Notes under the pieces: generated by a model
Database searches by the model: none
Told to the model about the DNA's origin: nothing
The model's input: the letters and a program-made list of their open reading frames with translations, nothing else
Assembly (NCBI GenBank): GCA_945870035.1
Contig: CAMBQQ010000001.1
Span: 23,809-87,808, forward strand
Source of the DNA: Rhizobium sp. Q54
GTDB taxonomy: Bacteria > Pseudomonadota > Alphaproteobacteria > Rhizobiales > Xanthobacteraceae
Direction of reading: 5' to 3'
DNA: 64,000 nucleotides
Position numbers and translations under genes: made by a program
Shown: in pieces, positions 42,264 through 51,005 of the stretch
Layout: the number at the start of each line of letters is the position of its first letter
How positions within the stretch are numbered: position 1 is the first letter of the stretch

Positions 42264-43031
42264 ATGCACCCGGCTTTGCATTCCTGGCGCGAGGAATTGC
42301 CCGCCCATTTTGTGCGGGCTTTGGCTTATGTGGGTGGGCTGGCTGCGCTTTCCATGGCCGCGGCGCATTTGTTTCAATCGCCGCCGTTGACCGATGACAT
42401 CAAGCCCATTCATCGATCGGCCTGGATCGAGATCGAGCGGCCGTTTCCGGCCTTTGCGCTGTCGATTCCGGAGGCGGCGGGCGAGCCATCGACCTACACC
42501 ATTCGCCGCCATGGCCAAGGCAATGGCCGCAAGGACATCCTCAGCCTCGGCGATCCGGATGGCCTGACGCCCTATTTGCAGGTCGAGATTTACCGTCCCG
42601 GCAGCGAGCCGGTGACGACGGGCGGGCCGGATACGGTCATCGCCGACGGCGCGGCGGCGCTCGGCCCGGTGATGCGGTCAGTGGACGAGCCGCTGATCAG
42701 CAAATTTGGGTCGCTCGACATCGTCAGTTTCAACACATCCGTCGGCGCGCCGCGCCATTGCCTCGGCTTTGTCCGCGCCTATGACGATCCGAACCTGCGA
42801 ATTTCGGGTTGGTTCTGCCAAGGAGCGGTAAAGGACGGCGATTTCGTGCCGCGCGGCACTTTGGCCTGCGCGCTCGACCGGCTGACCTTGCTCGCCGCCG
42901 GCAGCGAGCCGAAAGTCGGCGCGTTGTTTGCCCAGGCCGAACTCAACCGCAGCTTTTGCGGGCAGCGCGAGCCGCTGCTGGCGCCGACGCCAAAACATCG
43001 CGCATTGTGGAAGGCGGCCGAAGCGCGCTGA
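42264..43031 (+). CDS. Membrane-anchored hypothetical protein
   Basis: ORF with N-terminal TM (VRALAYVGGLAALSMAAAHLF); start could be at 42180. Confidence 0.55.
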   Translation: MHPALHSWREELPAHFVRALAYVGGLAALSMAAAHLFQSPPLTDDIKPIHRSAWIEIERPFPAFALSIPEAAGEPSTYTIRRHGQGNGRKDILSLGDPDGLTPYLQVEIYRPGSEPVTTGGPDTVIADGAAALGPVMRSVDEPLISKFGSLDIVSFNTSVGAPRHCLGFVRAYDDPNLRISGWFCQGAVKDGDFVPRGTLACALDRLTLLAAGSEPKVGALFAQAELNRSFCGQREPLLAPTPKHRALWKAAEAR

Positions 43032-44165
43032 TCAGCCGATGCTGACCGTAATGCGATGCATCGGATTGCCGCCATAGCCATGCGGATTCCAGTGCGTGAC
43101 CGCATAAGGCTGGCTGACGCCGCGCGCATCGGTGGCGCGCGCCATGATTTCGAAATAACCGTCCGACGGAAATTCCATACGCGCGGTCCAGCGCTGCCAG
43201 TCATGCGGATTTCTCAGTGCCGCCAGATCCGCCGGCCGCCAGGTCGCGCCGCCATCGGTGGAAAGATCGACGCGCGCCACGCGATGATCGCCGGCCCAGG
43301 CCGCACCGCGCAGATCGATCGCGCGCGTGCCGGCCGCGAACCGCGCCGCATCGGCCGGGCGGGTGATGATCGAGCGCACCGGCATCGATTCCAGATCGGC
43401 CAGATTGGAAAGATCGGCGGGCGCGCCAGGCTTCATCGGCTTCACCGGCACGCGGTAACTTTCGCCGCCCATGCCGGGACCGTCGTGATAACGGTCGCGG
43501 ATCCAGATTCGCGTCAGCCATTTGGTCGAGATCGACGCCGGCCAGCCGGGGACCACCAGCCGCAACGGAAAGCCGTGCAACAGCGGCAAAGGTTCGCCGT
43601 TGATCGCCCAGGCGATCATGTTGCTGTCATCGAGAAGCTTCTTGATCGGAACGCCTCGCGACATTGTCGGCTTCTTGTTGCTGCCGGAGACGAGCGGATC
43701 GACGCCGTAATGACCGCTGAATACCGCGCTCGGCTTGAGCCGCGCAGCGTCGAGCACATCAGCCAGACGAACGCCGGTCCATTCCGCGCAGCCGGCGCCG
43801 CCGTGCGTCCACTGCACGCCTTTGGCGCGTGGTGAAAAAAACGCGCGGCCATTGCCGCCGCATTCGATCAGCAACCGGCGCGTTACCGGTTTGAAATTGG
43901 CTTTCAGCTCGGCCAGCGACAGCGACAGCGGCTCTTCGACTTCGCCATCGATTGTAAGCTTCCATTGTTCGGGGCGGCGCGTGCGCTCCGGCAGCAAGCC
44001 GTTATTGCGAATAAAAAATCTGGCCGTCGGCGTGGTGTCGTCGTCGAGCAGGCTTTCCGGCGTTTCCGCGACCAGCGGACGATCGCCAATAACGACCAGC
44101 CCGGCGGCTTTGCCGCGCATGGCTTGAGTTTTCTTGGGAGCGCGGGGAGCCTGTTTCTTTCGCAC
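43032..44165 (-). CDS. Sulfite oxidase-like molybdopterin oxidoreductase without recognisable Tat signal
   Basis: LLIECGGNGRAFFSPRAKGVQWTHGGAGCAEWTGVRLADVL and C-terminal dimerisation-like domain. Confidence 0.87.
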   Translation of the reverse strand: MRKKQAPRAPKKTQAMRGKAAGLVVIGDRPLVAETPESLLDDDTTPTARFFIRNNGLLPERTRRPEQWKLTIDGEVEEPLSLSLAELKANFKPVTRRLLIECGGNGRAFFSPRAKGVQWTHGGAGCAEWTGVRLADVLDAARLKPSAVFSGHYGVDPLVSGSNKKPTMSRGVPIKKLLDDSNMIAWAINGEPLPLLHGFPLRLVVPGWPASISTKWLTRIWIRDRYHDGPGMGGESYRVPVKPMKPGAPADLSNLADLESMPVRSIITRPADAARFAAGTRAIDLRGAAWAGDHRVARVDLSTDGGATWRPADLAALRNPHDWQRWTARMEFPSDGYFEIMARATDARGVSQPYAVTHWNPHGYGGNPMHRITVSIG

Positions 44166-44216
44166 GCGCTTCGTCTAGCAGCTTCCGCGCAAATCAAACA
44201 AGGCGGCGCGTAGCGC

Positions 44217-44576
44217 TCATTGGTTGAGAAACGGATTCTGCCAGCCGCCCGGCGCCCCGCGCGCGCTCGGCGGATAGGTGGTCTCGAGATAGTTCAGCAC
44301 CGTCTCGCGATCCTTGGCATCGAGCGCCGGCATGCCGTGCTTTTGCGTCATCAGCACGAGGGTCTCCTCCCACTGCCGGCGGCTGAAGCCTTGCTGCGCC
44401 ACCAGCTTGAAATTGTGACAGGCTGTGCATGTATAAAAAGTATCGTCACGGCCGGCGCCGGCTGGAAATTCCTCCGGACTTTCCTCGCGCGGCGTGAACG
44501 TTTTCGGCTGCGCCATCGCCGTCACGGCGCAGGCCAAAAGGCCTGCGCCGGTCAATAGAGACAAGATATACCGCAT
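44217..44576 (-). CDS. Exported c-type cytochrome (SorB-like)
   Basis: Signal peptide plus CTACHNFKLVAQQGFSRRQWEETLVLM. Confidence 0.82.
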   Translation of the reverse strand: MRYILSLLTGAGLLACAVTAMAQPKTFTPREESPEEFPAGAGRDDTFYTCTACHNFKLVAQQGFSRRQWEETLVLMTQKHGMPALDAKDRETVLNYLETTYPPSARGAPGGWQNPFLNQ

Positions 44577-44581
44577 GCTGC

Positions 44582-45928
44582 CTACGCGATCAGCACGGCG
44601 ATGCGGTGCATGGTGTTGCCGCCATACCCGCTTGGGTTCCAGTTCGGCGGCGTATGCGGCTGCATACGGCCGTTCGAATCCATCGCGCGCGCCCAGATTT
44701 CGTAATAGCCGTCGCGCGGCAACTTCACGGCCGCGGTCCAGCGCTGCCAGTCGTATTTATTCTTCGGCTTTTCCAGCTTGGTCGGCTGCCAGGTCATGCC
44801 GTAGTCGGTCGAGACATCGACCCGCCGCACCGTCAGATCGCCGGCCCAGGATGCGCCGCGCAACTTCACCTCGCGCGTGCCGGCAGCCAGCTTTGCGCCG
44901 TTCGCCGGGCTGGTGATGATCGAGCGCACCGGCATCGATTCGAGAATCTTGAAATTCTTCGGATCGGCCTTTGAACCCGGCACCATCGGATTGATGGTGA
45001 GGCGATAGGACGTGCCGGTCATGCCCGGCCCGTCGTGCTCCTTGTCGCGGATGACGATTTTGGTCAGCCACTTCTGCGAGGCCGAGCCCGCCCAGCCCGG
45101 ATAAATCAGCCGCACCGGACCGCCGTGAATGTTCGGCAAGGGCTGGCCGTTCATGCCCCAGACGATCATCGAATCGGGATCCATTGCCTTGGCGATACGC
45201 ACGCCGCGCGACAGTGTCGGCTTGCTGGCGTCGCCCGACAGATGCAGGTCGGACGAATAATGCGCGGTGTAGATGCCCGCCGGCTTGACCCCCACCGTCT
45301 TCAACACGTCGGCGAGCCGCACGCCGGTCCATTCGGCGCAGCCGGCGCCGCCATTGGTCCATTGGTTGCCGCTGGCCGGCGGCGAGAAGAACGAGCGGCC
45401 ATTGCCGCCGCATTCCAGCACCATGCGCCGCGTCTGCGCTTTGTATTTCGATTTGAGCTCGCCGAGCGTGATCTCGAGCGGCTTGTTGACCTCGCCTTCG
45501 ATGACGAATTTCCACTTGTCCGGATCCTTGGTTTCCTCAGGGATCTGGCCGTTATTGCGGATATAGAATTTCTCGTAAGGCGTGGTGTCGTCGTCGAGCA
45601 GGTGCTCGGGCGTTTCCGCCACCAGCGGCCGCTCGCCGATCACCGACAGTTTGTCGCTCTTGCCGGGGAAGTTGAGGGGGATCGGGCCCTTTTTGGCCGC
45701 GGGCGCTGGCGGCGTGCCTTGCGCCATCGCCGCCGGGATCAGCCCGCCCGGCATGTTGGCGGCAAAGGGAATGGCCCCGCCCACCGCCGCGCTCATCGCG
45801 GCAAGTCCGGCGCCACCGAGAAAGCCGCGGCGGTTCGGTTCGGTCACACGGCCGAAAACCTCGGCATCGGCCCGTTGCGGGTCGTCGCGATAGAGCTCCT
45901 CGATTGATCGCTCGATTTTTTCCGACAT
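44582..45928 (-). CDS. Sulfite oxidase (SorA-like) with Tat signal
   Basis: NRRGFLGGAGLAAMSAAVGG, MVLECGGNGRSFFSPPASGNQWTNGGAGCAEWTGVRLADVL. Confidence 0.9.
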   Translation of the reverse strand: MSEKIERSIEELYRDDPQRADAEVFGRVTEPNRRGFLGGAGLAAMSAAVGGAIPFAANMPGGLIPAAMAQGTPPAPAAKKGPIPLNFPGKSDKLSVIGERPLVAETPEHLLDDDTTPYEKFYIRNNGQIPEETKDPDKWKFVIEGEVNKPLEITLGELKSKYKAQTRRMVLECGGNGRSFFSPPASGNQWTNGGAGCAEWTGVRLADVLKTVGVKPAGIYTAHYSSDLHLSGDASKPTLSRGVRIAKAMDPDSMIVWGMNGQPLPNIHGGPVRLIYPGWAGSASQKWLTKIVIRDKEHDGPGMTGTSYRLTINPMVPGSKADPKNFKILESMPVRSIITSPANGAKLAAGTREVKLRGASWAGDLTVRRVDVSTDYGMTWQPTKLEKPKNKYDWQRWTAAVKLPRDGYYEIWARAMDSNGRMQPHTPPNWNPSGYGGNTMHRIAVLIA

Positions 45929-46010
45929 TTGTTTCTCTCCCTCACCGCTCGCGGCGGCTTATGTGTACCTGTGGCCCACGCCACGGCACTTGGGAGAAGA
46001 AACGGATCAG

Positions 46011-46026
46011 CCCGGCGTTTTATTCC
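46011..46026 (-). promoter_or_regulatory. Candidate ECF-type promoter core upstream of the sulfite oxidase gene
   Basis: Minus strand GGAAT-AAAACGCCGGGCTGATC-CGTT; -35 at 46022-46026 and -10 near 46011-46014 flank a roughly 17-nt spacer as read on the minus strand. Confidence 0.4.
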
Positions 46027-46027
46027 A

Positions 46028-46747
46028 TCAGCCGGTACAGGGCGGCGCCTGAAGGCTGGCTTCGCGCAAGCGCGTTTCCATGTCCCGCTGTTCGCCGCGT
46101 CGCGTGGCGGCTTGCGCCGCCGCAGCGACCGCATCGAAACGACCCGCCGGCATGCCGAAGGCGACCAGCTCATAGGCCAGATCAGCCACCGTCCACGCCG
46201 CGCGGCTGGTGCCGCCGGTCGGCGCCATTGCGACAAGCGCCGGGCGCACCCGAAGTTCAAGCCGGCAACCTCGAGGGCCACGATAGGCGGCGACCAGGAC
46301 AGAGGCGTCGCCTAGCCGTTCGACTTCGCCGCCGACCAAAGTGAGCCCGGCATGGGTCAGATCGGGAATGACCGGCGCGACCGGCAGCGCGGCAAGCGTC
46401 ACGAACGGCGCGATGTCTGGTCGGGAAACCTGATCAGGTTGCGAATGCGGATAGAACGTCACGATGCCGAGCAGAAAAATTGCGGCGGCGGCCGCCGCCC
46501 ATCCGGCCAGCGGTGGCGTCCGGCGTTTCGGGCGACCGCCTGAAATATCGATACCGGAAGCCGGCGCCTGTTCGGCGGAATCGACAATACAGGCCTTCAA
46601 CCGCGCCAAGGTCGCATGCGCCTGCGCCAAATCCCGGCCGGCGGCGATCGAATCGGCCAGCGCGGCATGCTCGGCCGGCGGCAATTCGCCGTCGATCAGG
46701 GCATTGAGACGCTGCACGGCGTCGCCATTCTTGCGATCGGTGTCCAT
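46028..46747 (-). CDS. Anti-sigma factor (single TM, zinc-finger-less N-terminal domain)
   Basis: QRLNALIDGELPPAEHAALADSIAAGRDLAQAHA, one TM (LAGWAAAAAAIFLLGIVTFY); start adjacent to sigma gene stop. Confidence 0.8.
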   Translation of the reverse strand: MDTDRKNGDAVQRLNALIDGELPPAEHAALADSIAAGRDLAQAHATLARLKACIVDSAEQAPASGIDISGGRPKRRTPPLAGWAAAAAAIFLLGIVTFYPHSQPDQVSRPDIAPFVTLAALPVAPVIPDLTHAGLTLVGGEVERLGDASVLVAAYRGPRGCRLELRVRPALVAMAPTGGTSRAAWTVADLAYELVAFGMPAGRFDAVAAAAQAATRRGEQRDMETRLREASLQAPPCTG

Positions 46748-47251
46748 TTACTTCAATTGGCTCGACTTCAGGGGCCGCACAGAACTCGCCTCGATGGCCG
46801 CCAGCAGCGCCATCCGTGCGCGGGTGATACGGCTCATAATGGTGCCGATGGGGACGTTCAGAACATTGGCGGCCTCGGCGTAGCTGAAACCGGCAATGTC
46901 GATCAAGGCGATAATTTCCCGATGCGGCGGCGCGACATTCGCCAGACCCTGCTCGACGGTAATCTTGGCGATGCAGGCATTGTCGAAACGCCAAAGATCG
47001 ACCGCGGGTTCGGCGTCGAGCGGCTCCGGCCGCTTGCGCCGCAGTTCGTCGAGCGCCGCGTTTCGCACAATCTTGAACATCCAGGCCCTATAGGCCGGCG
47101 CCGTGTCCGGCACGCGCCGGGCGCCGAGCGCGCACGCGACCGCTTCCTGCACCAGGTCGCGCGCGGTATCAGCATTGCCGACGATGGTGCGGGCGAAGGC
47201 CACCAGCCGCGGCAGCAGCGCCGGCAGCGCGAAATGTATGTCCGGCGGCAT
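46748..47251 (-). CDS. ECF-type RNA polymerase sigma factor
   Basis: LPRLVAFARTIVGNADTARDLVQEAVACAL, AWMFKIVRNAALDELRR, FSYAEAANVLNVPIGTIMSRITRARMAL. Confidence 0.92.
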   Translation of the reverse strand: MPPDIHFALPALLPRLVAFARTIVGNADTARDLVQEAVACALGARRVPDTAPAYRAWMFKIVRNAALDELRRKRPEPLDAEPAVDLWRFDNACIAKITVEQGLANVAPPHREIIALIDIAGFSYAEAANVLNVPIGTIMSRITRARMALLAAIEASSVRPLKSSQLK

Positions 47252-47487
47252 GTCTCCCCAGCTGGCCTCCCCAAGCCTGTTTGCAGTCTTTTGACGACTA
47301 TCGGATCGGGACGTCGCCAATGCAACGGGCAAATCTTGCGTCCGAGCTGCCGGCCTTCCCCAGGAACCAACCGGGGCCGTTCTTTCTTAACGATTCGCGG
47401 GTGACTGTTGCCGGATTGGCCTATGTTCTTGGGCCGAAGCCCGCTAGACTGCGCTGCAACATTGAATCACCGGTTGGGGACTTTCTC

Positions 47488-47871
47488 ATGCGCCTGAAAT
47501 TCGTTGCCGCGACGTTGGCTGCCTTAGGCACTTTGGGCACTTTGGGCACCTTGGCCCTTATGGCCGCGCCGGCCCAAGCCCAGTCGAGCGAACGGCGCAT
47601 CACGTCGAACGCGCGCGGCCACACGGTTTTCACCAGCCGCGACGAAGACGGTCGCACCCGCACCCGCGTCATCATCCAGCGCCGCTCCTATCTCGATCCG
47701 GGCACCGAAGTGCTGCCGGGCAGCCGCCGCGACAGCGATTACGCGACGTCGCTGGCCAACAACCGGGCATCCAGCGTCCTCAACAACACGGTGGGTGGCA
47801 GTAATCAGTCGCCGCTGCCGCAGCCGAACGAACTGGGCTACGGCAAGAACGCTCCGTTCCTGCGCTTCTGA
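47488..47871 (+). CDS. Exported hypothetical protein
   Basis: Signal peptide MRLKFVAATLAALGTLGTLGTLALMAAPAQAQ. Confidence 0.6.
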   Translation: MRLKFVAATLAALGTLGTLGTLALMAAPAQAQSSERRITSNARGHTVFTSRDEDGRTRTRVIIQRRSYLDPGTEVLPGSRRDSDYATSLANNRASSVLNNTVGGSNQSPLPQPNELGYGKNAPFLRF

Positions 47872-47892
47872 TCGCAGCCAAAATCTCAAATA

Positions 47893-47926
47893 AAAACGCG
47901 GCCCACCGGGCCGCGTTTTTTTATGC
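47893..47926 (+). terminator. Rho-independent terminator
   Basis: AAAAACGCGGCCCACCGGGCCGCGTTTTTTT. Confidence 0.85.
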
Positions 47927-47938
47927 AAGCGCGGCGGT

Positions 47939-49051
47939 CTAGGCCGAAAGCTTTTCCATCTCCGCCAGAATTGCCGAGCCCATGTCCGCGGTGCTGACGC
48001 TCTTTTCGCCGGGCGCGGCGATGTCGCCGGTGCGGATGCCCTTGTCGAGCGTGGCGGCAATCGCGGCATCGATCATGTCGGCCTGCTTGCCCATGTCGAA
48101 CGAATAGCGCAGCGCCATGCCGAACGAAGCAATCATGGCGATCGGATTGGCCAGGCCCTTCCCGGCAATATCCGGCGCCGAACCGTGCACCGGCTCATAC
48201 AGCGCCTTGCGCTTGCGGGTTTTCGGATCGACTTCGCCGAGCGACGCCGAGGCCAACATGCCAAGCGAACCGGTCAGCATCGCCGCAATGTCCGACAGCA
48301 TGTCGCCGAACAGATTGTCGGTCACGATGACGTCGAACTGCTTCGGATTGCGCACCAACTGCATGCCGCCTGAATCGGCGAGCTGATGCTCGAGCGTCAC
48401 GTCCTTGAATTCGCGCGCATGCAGCGCCGTGATGACTTCGTTCCACAACAGGCCCGACTTCATGACGTTGCGCTTTTCCATCGACGTCACCTTGTTGCGG
48501 CGCTTGCGCGCCAGCTCGAAGGCGACGCGGCCGATACGCTCGATCTCGTAGGTGTCGTAGACCTGGGTATCGATGGCACGCTTCTGGCCGTTGCCGAGAT
48601 CGGTGATGGTCTTGGGCTCGCCAAAATAAACGCCGCCGGTCAGCTCGCGCAAAATCATGATGTCGAGACCTTCGACCAGTTCGCGCTTGAGCGAGGAGGC
48701 ATCGGCCAATGCCGGATAGGTCACCGCCGGACGCAGATTGGCGTACAGCGCCAGATCCTTGCGCAGGCGCAGCAGGCCGGCTTCCGGGCGCACGTCGTAG
48801 GGCACCTTGTCCCATTGCGGGCCGCCGACCGAGCCGAAGATTACGGCGTCCGCCGCCTTGGCCTTTTCCATGGTCGCATCGGTGATCGACACCTTGTGTG
48901 CGTCGTAGCAGGCGCCGCCGACCAGGCCTTCCTCGAAGGTGAATCGGTCTGGGCCGGTTTTGTTGAAGAAGTCGATGACGCGCTTTACCTCGGCCATGAC
49001 CTCAGGGCCGATGCCGTCGCCGGGGAGCAGAAGGAGATTGTGGGTGGCCAT
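47939..49051 (-). CDS. leuB: 3-isopropylmalate dehydrogenase
   Basis: [63 protein letters not shown]. Confidence 0.97.
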   Translation of the reverse strand: MATHNLLLLPGDGIGPEVMAEVKRVIDFFNKTGPDRFTFEEGLVGGACYDAHKVSITDATMEKAKAADAVIFGSVGGPQWDKVPYDVRPEAGLLRLRKDLALYANLRPAVTYPALADASSLKRELVEGLDIMILRELTGGVYFGEPKTITDLGNGQKRAIDTQVYDTYEIERIGRVAFELARKRRNKVTSMEKRNVMKSGLLWNEVITALHAREFKDVTLEHQLADSGGMQLVRNPKQFDVIVTDNLFGDMLSDIAAMLTGSLGMLASASLGEVDPKTRKRKALYEPVHGSAPDIAGKGLANPIAMIASFGMALRYSFDMGKQADMIDAAIAATLDKGIRTGDIAAPGEKSVSTADMGSAILAEMEKLSA

Positions 49052-49147
49052 GGACTTCCTCGCCGTTTTTAAACTCGCGCGGAGTGCTAAAGCGCCGCGC
49101 CCGGAATGGCAAGATGCCCGGACCTCTCGCTACTGCCCGGCGAATGG

Positions 49148-49660
49148 CTAAATCGGCTTTTCGTTTTGGCGGGGCAGCGTCGATCGGGCTCCGGGGGTGC
49201 CTTTGATCACGCTCAGGGAGCCGTCCGCTTCGAGCACCGCGGCTTCGATCTCGTCCAGATCGGCTATGCCTTGAGCGCGCGCCGCGGAGATCACTTCCTC
49301 TTCCGTGACCCGTTCACGACGCATCGCGCCGGTCAGGAATTTCCCCTGATAGAACAGCAGAGCGGGGTTCGATTTGACGATTTTTTCCGCAGCCCTCCAG
49401 CGCACCGAAATAAATGCGACAATGAATTGCAGCCCGCACAGCAACAGCAGCGCTGCCAAACCCTCGATGAGCTTGATGTCCTTGCTGACAATGACCGTTG
49501 CAAGCGTAGAGCCAAGCGCGACCGTGACGATCAGGTCGAACGCGTTCATTTTCGACAGCGTTCGCTTGCCGAAAATGCGGATGTAAATGACGAGAATGAC
49601 GTAGGCCGCCGAGCCCACCACCGCGATACGAACAAGGCTGAACCAGTTCTCAAAAAACAT
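49148..49660 (-). CDS. DUF421 domain-containing membrane protein (YetF-like)
   Basis: VYIRIFGKRTLSKMNAFDLIVTVALGSTLATVI and KSNPALLFYQGKFL. Confidence 0.9.
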   Translation of the reverse strand: MFFENWFSLVRIAVVGSAAYVILVIYIRIFGKRTLSKMNAFDLIVTVALGSTLATVIVSKDIKLIEGLAALLLLCGLQFIVAFISVRWRAAEKIVKSNPALLFYQGKFLTGAMRRERVTEEEVISAARAQGIADLDEIEAAVLEADGSLSVIKGTPGARSTLPRQNEKPI

Positions 49661-49806
49661 TTGCGGATCCGCCTGAAAGTTATTTCATAGGCAACGAAAA
49701 GATGCTGCAACCGTTCCGCTGGACCGCCCGCGACAGGGCGTCCATCGGCACATGGCTGCAAATGGTGTATGCTGACGCAGGCCGGCTTCGACAGCGACGG
49801 GGATTG

Positions 49807-50859
49807 ATGGTGACCAAGACAAACAGCGGTAATTTTTTCGAGGATTTCAAGCTCGGCCAGGTGATCCGCCACGCCACCCCGCGCACCGTCACTTCAGGCG
49901 ACGTCGCGGTCTATAATGGACTGTTCGGGCCGCGCTTCGCGGTGCAGTCGGCCGACAGTTTCGCGGAAAAGGCCGGCTATGCCCGCGCACCGCTCGACGA
50001 CCTGCTGGTGTTTCATGTCGTCTTCGGCAAGACCGTGCCCGATATCTCGCTCAATGCCATTGCCAATCTCGGCTATGCCGACTGCCATTTTCTGAAACCG
50101 GTTTATCCCGGCGCCACGCTGAGCGCGGTATCGGAAGTCATCGGCCTCAAGGAGAACTCGAACAAGAAGACCGGTATCGTCTATGTGCGGTCGCGCGGGC
50201 TGGATCAGGATGGCGCCACTGTGCTCGATTATGTGCGCTGGGTGATGGTGAAGAAGCGCGACGAGAACGCGCCGGCGCCGCCGGAAGTCGTGCCAACCTT
50301 GCCTGACAGCGCCGAAGTCGGATCGCTCGGCAATGGCTGTCCGATCATCAATAACGCGGGCTACGACGTCGAATTGTCCGGCAGCCCCTTCCGGCACGGC
50401 GATTACAAAGTCGGCGAAAAGATCGATCATCTCGTCGGCATCACCGTCGAGGATGCCGAACACATGATCGCGACGCGGCTTTATCAAAACACCGCGCGAA
50501 TCCATTTCGACCACTTCACCGAACGCAAAGGCCGCTTCGGCCAGCGCCTGATCTACGGCGGCCACGCGATCTCGCTGGCGCGGGCGCTGTCGTTCAACGG
50601 CCTCGGCAATGCGTTTCACATCGCCGCCATCAATGGCGGGCGGCATGTGGCGCCGTTGATGGCCGGCGCGACCGTGTTTGCCTGGTCCGAGATTCTGGAA
50701 TCGGCCGAATTGCATGGCCGTGAGGATGTCGGTGCGCTGCGCATCCGAACCGTCGCGACCAAGGACATGCCGTGCGACGGCTTCCCCTACAAGATCGGCA
50801 AGGAATACGACCCGGCGGTTATTCTCGATCTGGATTACTGGGTGCTGATGCCGCGGTAG
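49807..50859 (+). CDS. MaoC-family dehydratase, mesaconyl-CoA hydratase-like
   Basis: NFFEDFKLGQVIRHATPRTVTSGDVAVYNGLFGPRFAVQSAD; two hot-dog domains. Confidence 0.8.
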   Translation: MVTKTNSGNFFEDFKLGQVIRHATPRTVTSGDVAVYNGLFGPRFAVQSADSFAEKAGYARAPLDDLLVFHVVFGKTVPDISLNAIANLGYADCHFLKPVYPGATLSAVSEVIGLKENSNKKTGIVYVRSRGLDQDGATVLDYVRWVMVKKRDENAPAPPEVVPTLPDSAEVGSLGNGCPIINNAGYDVELSGSPFRHGDYKVGEKIDHLVGITVEDAEHMIATRLYQNTARIHFDHFTERKGRFGQRLIYGGHAISLARALSFNGLGNAFHIAAINGGRHVAPLMAGATVFAWSEILESAELHGREDVGALRIRTVATKDMPCDGFPYKIGKEYDPAVILDLDYWVLMPR

Positions 50860-50866
50860 GCTCCTT

Positions 50867-51001
50867 GTCATTCCGGGACGGCGCACATAAGCGCGTCTAC
50901 GCGCGTCTTCGACGCGCTATGCGCCGGGCCCGGAATCCAGAGCCACATACCTTGCCGCCACTGGATTCCGGGTTCGCGCTTTCAGCGCGCCCCGGAATGA
51001 C
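50867..51001. repeat. Composite palindromic repeat including family B copy 2
   Basis: Outer GTCATTCCGGG/CCCGGAATGAC; 50880-50925 GGCGCACATAAGCGCGTC...GACGCGCTATGCGCC; CCGGAATCCAG/CTGGATTCCGG. Confidence 0.85.
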
Positions 51002-51005
51002 GAAG

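Noticed and set aside
26907-49051. Scattered leuC, leuD and leuB suggesting a broken leucine operon
   Set aside because: As far as I know, dispersed leu genes are usual in Rhizobiales; not treated as a rearrangement.
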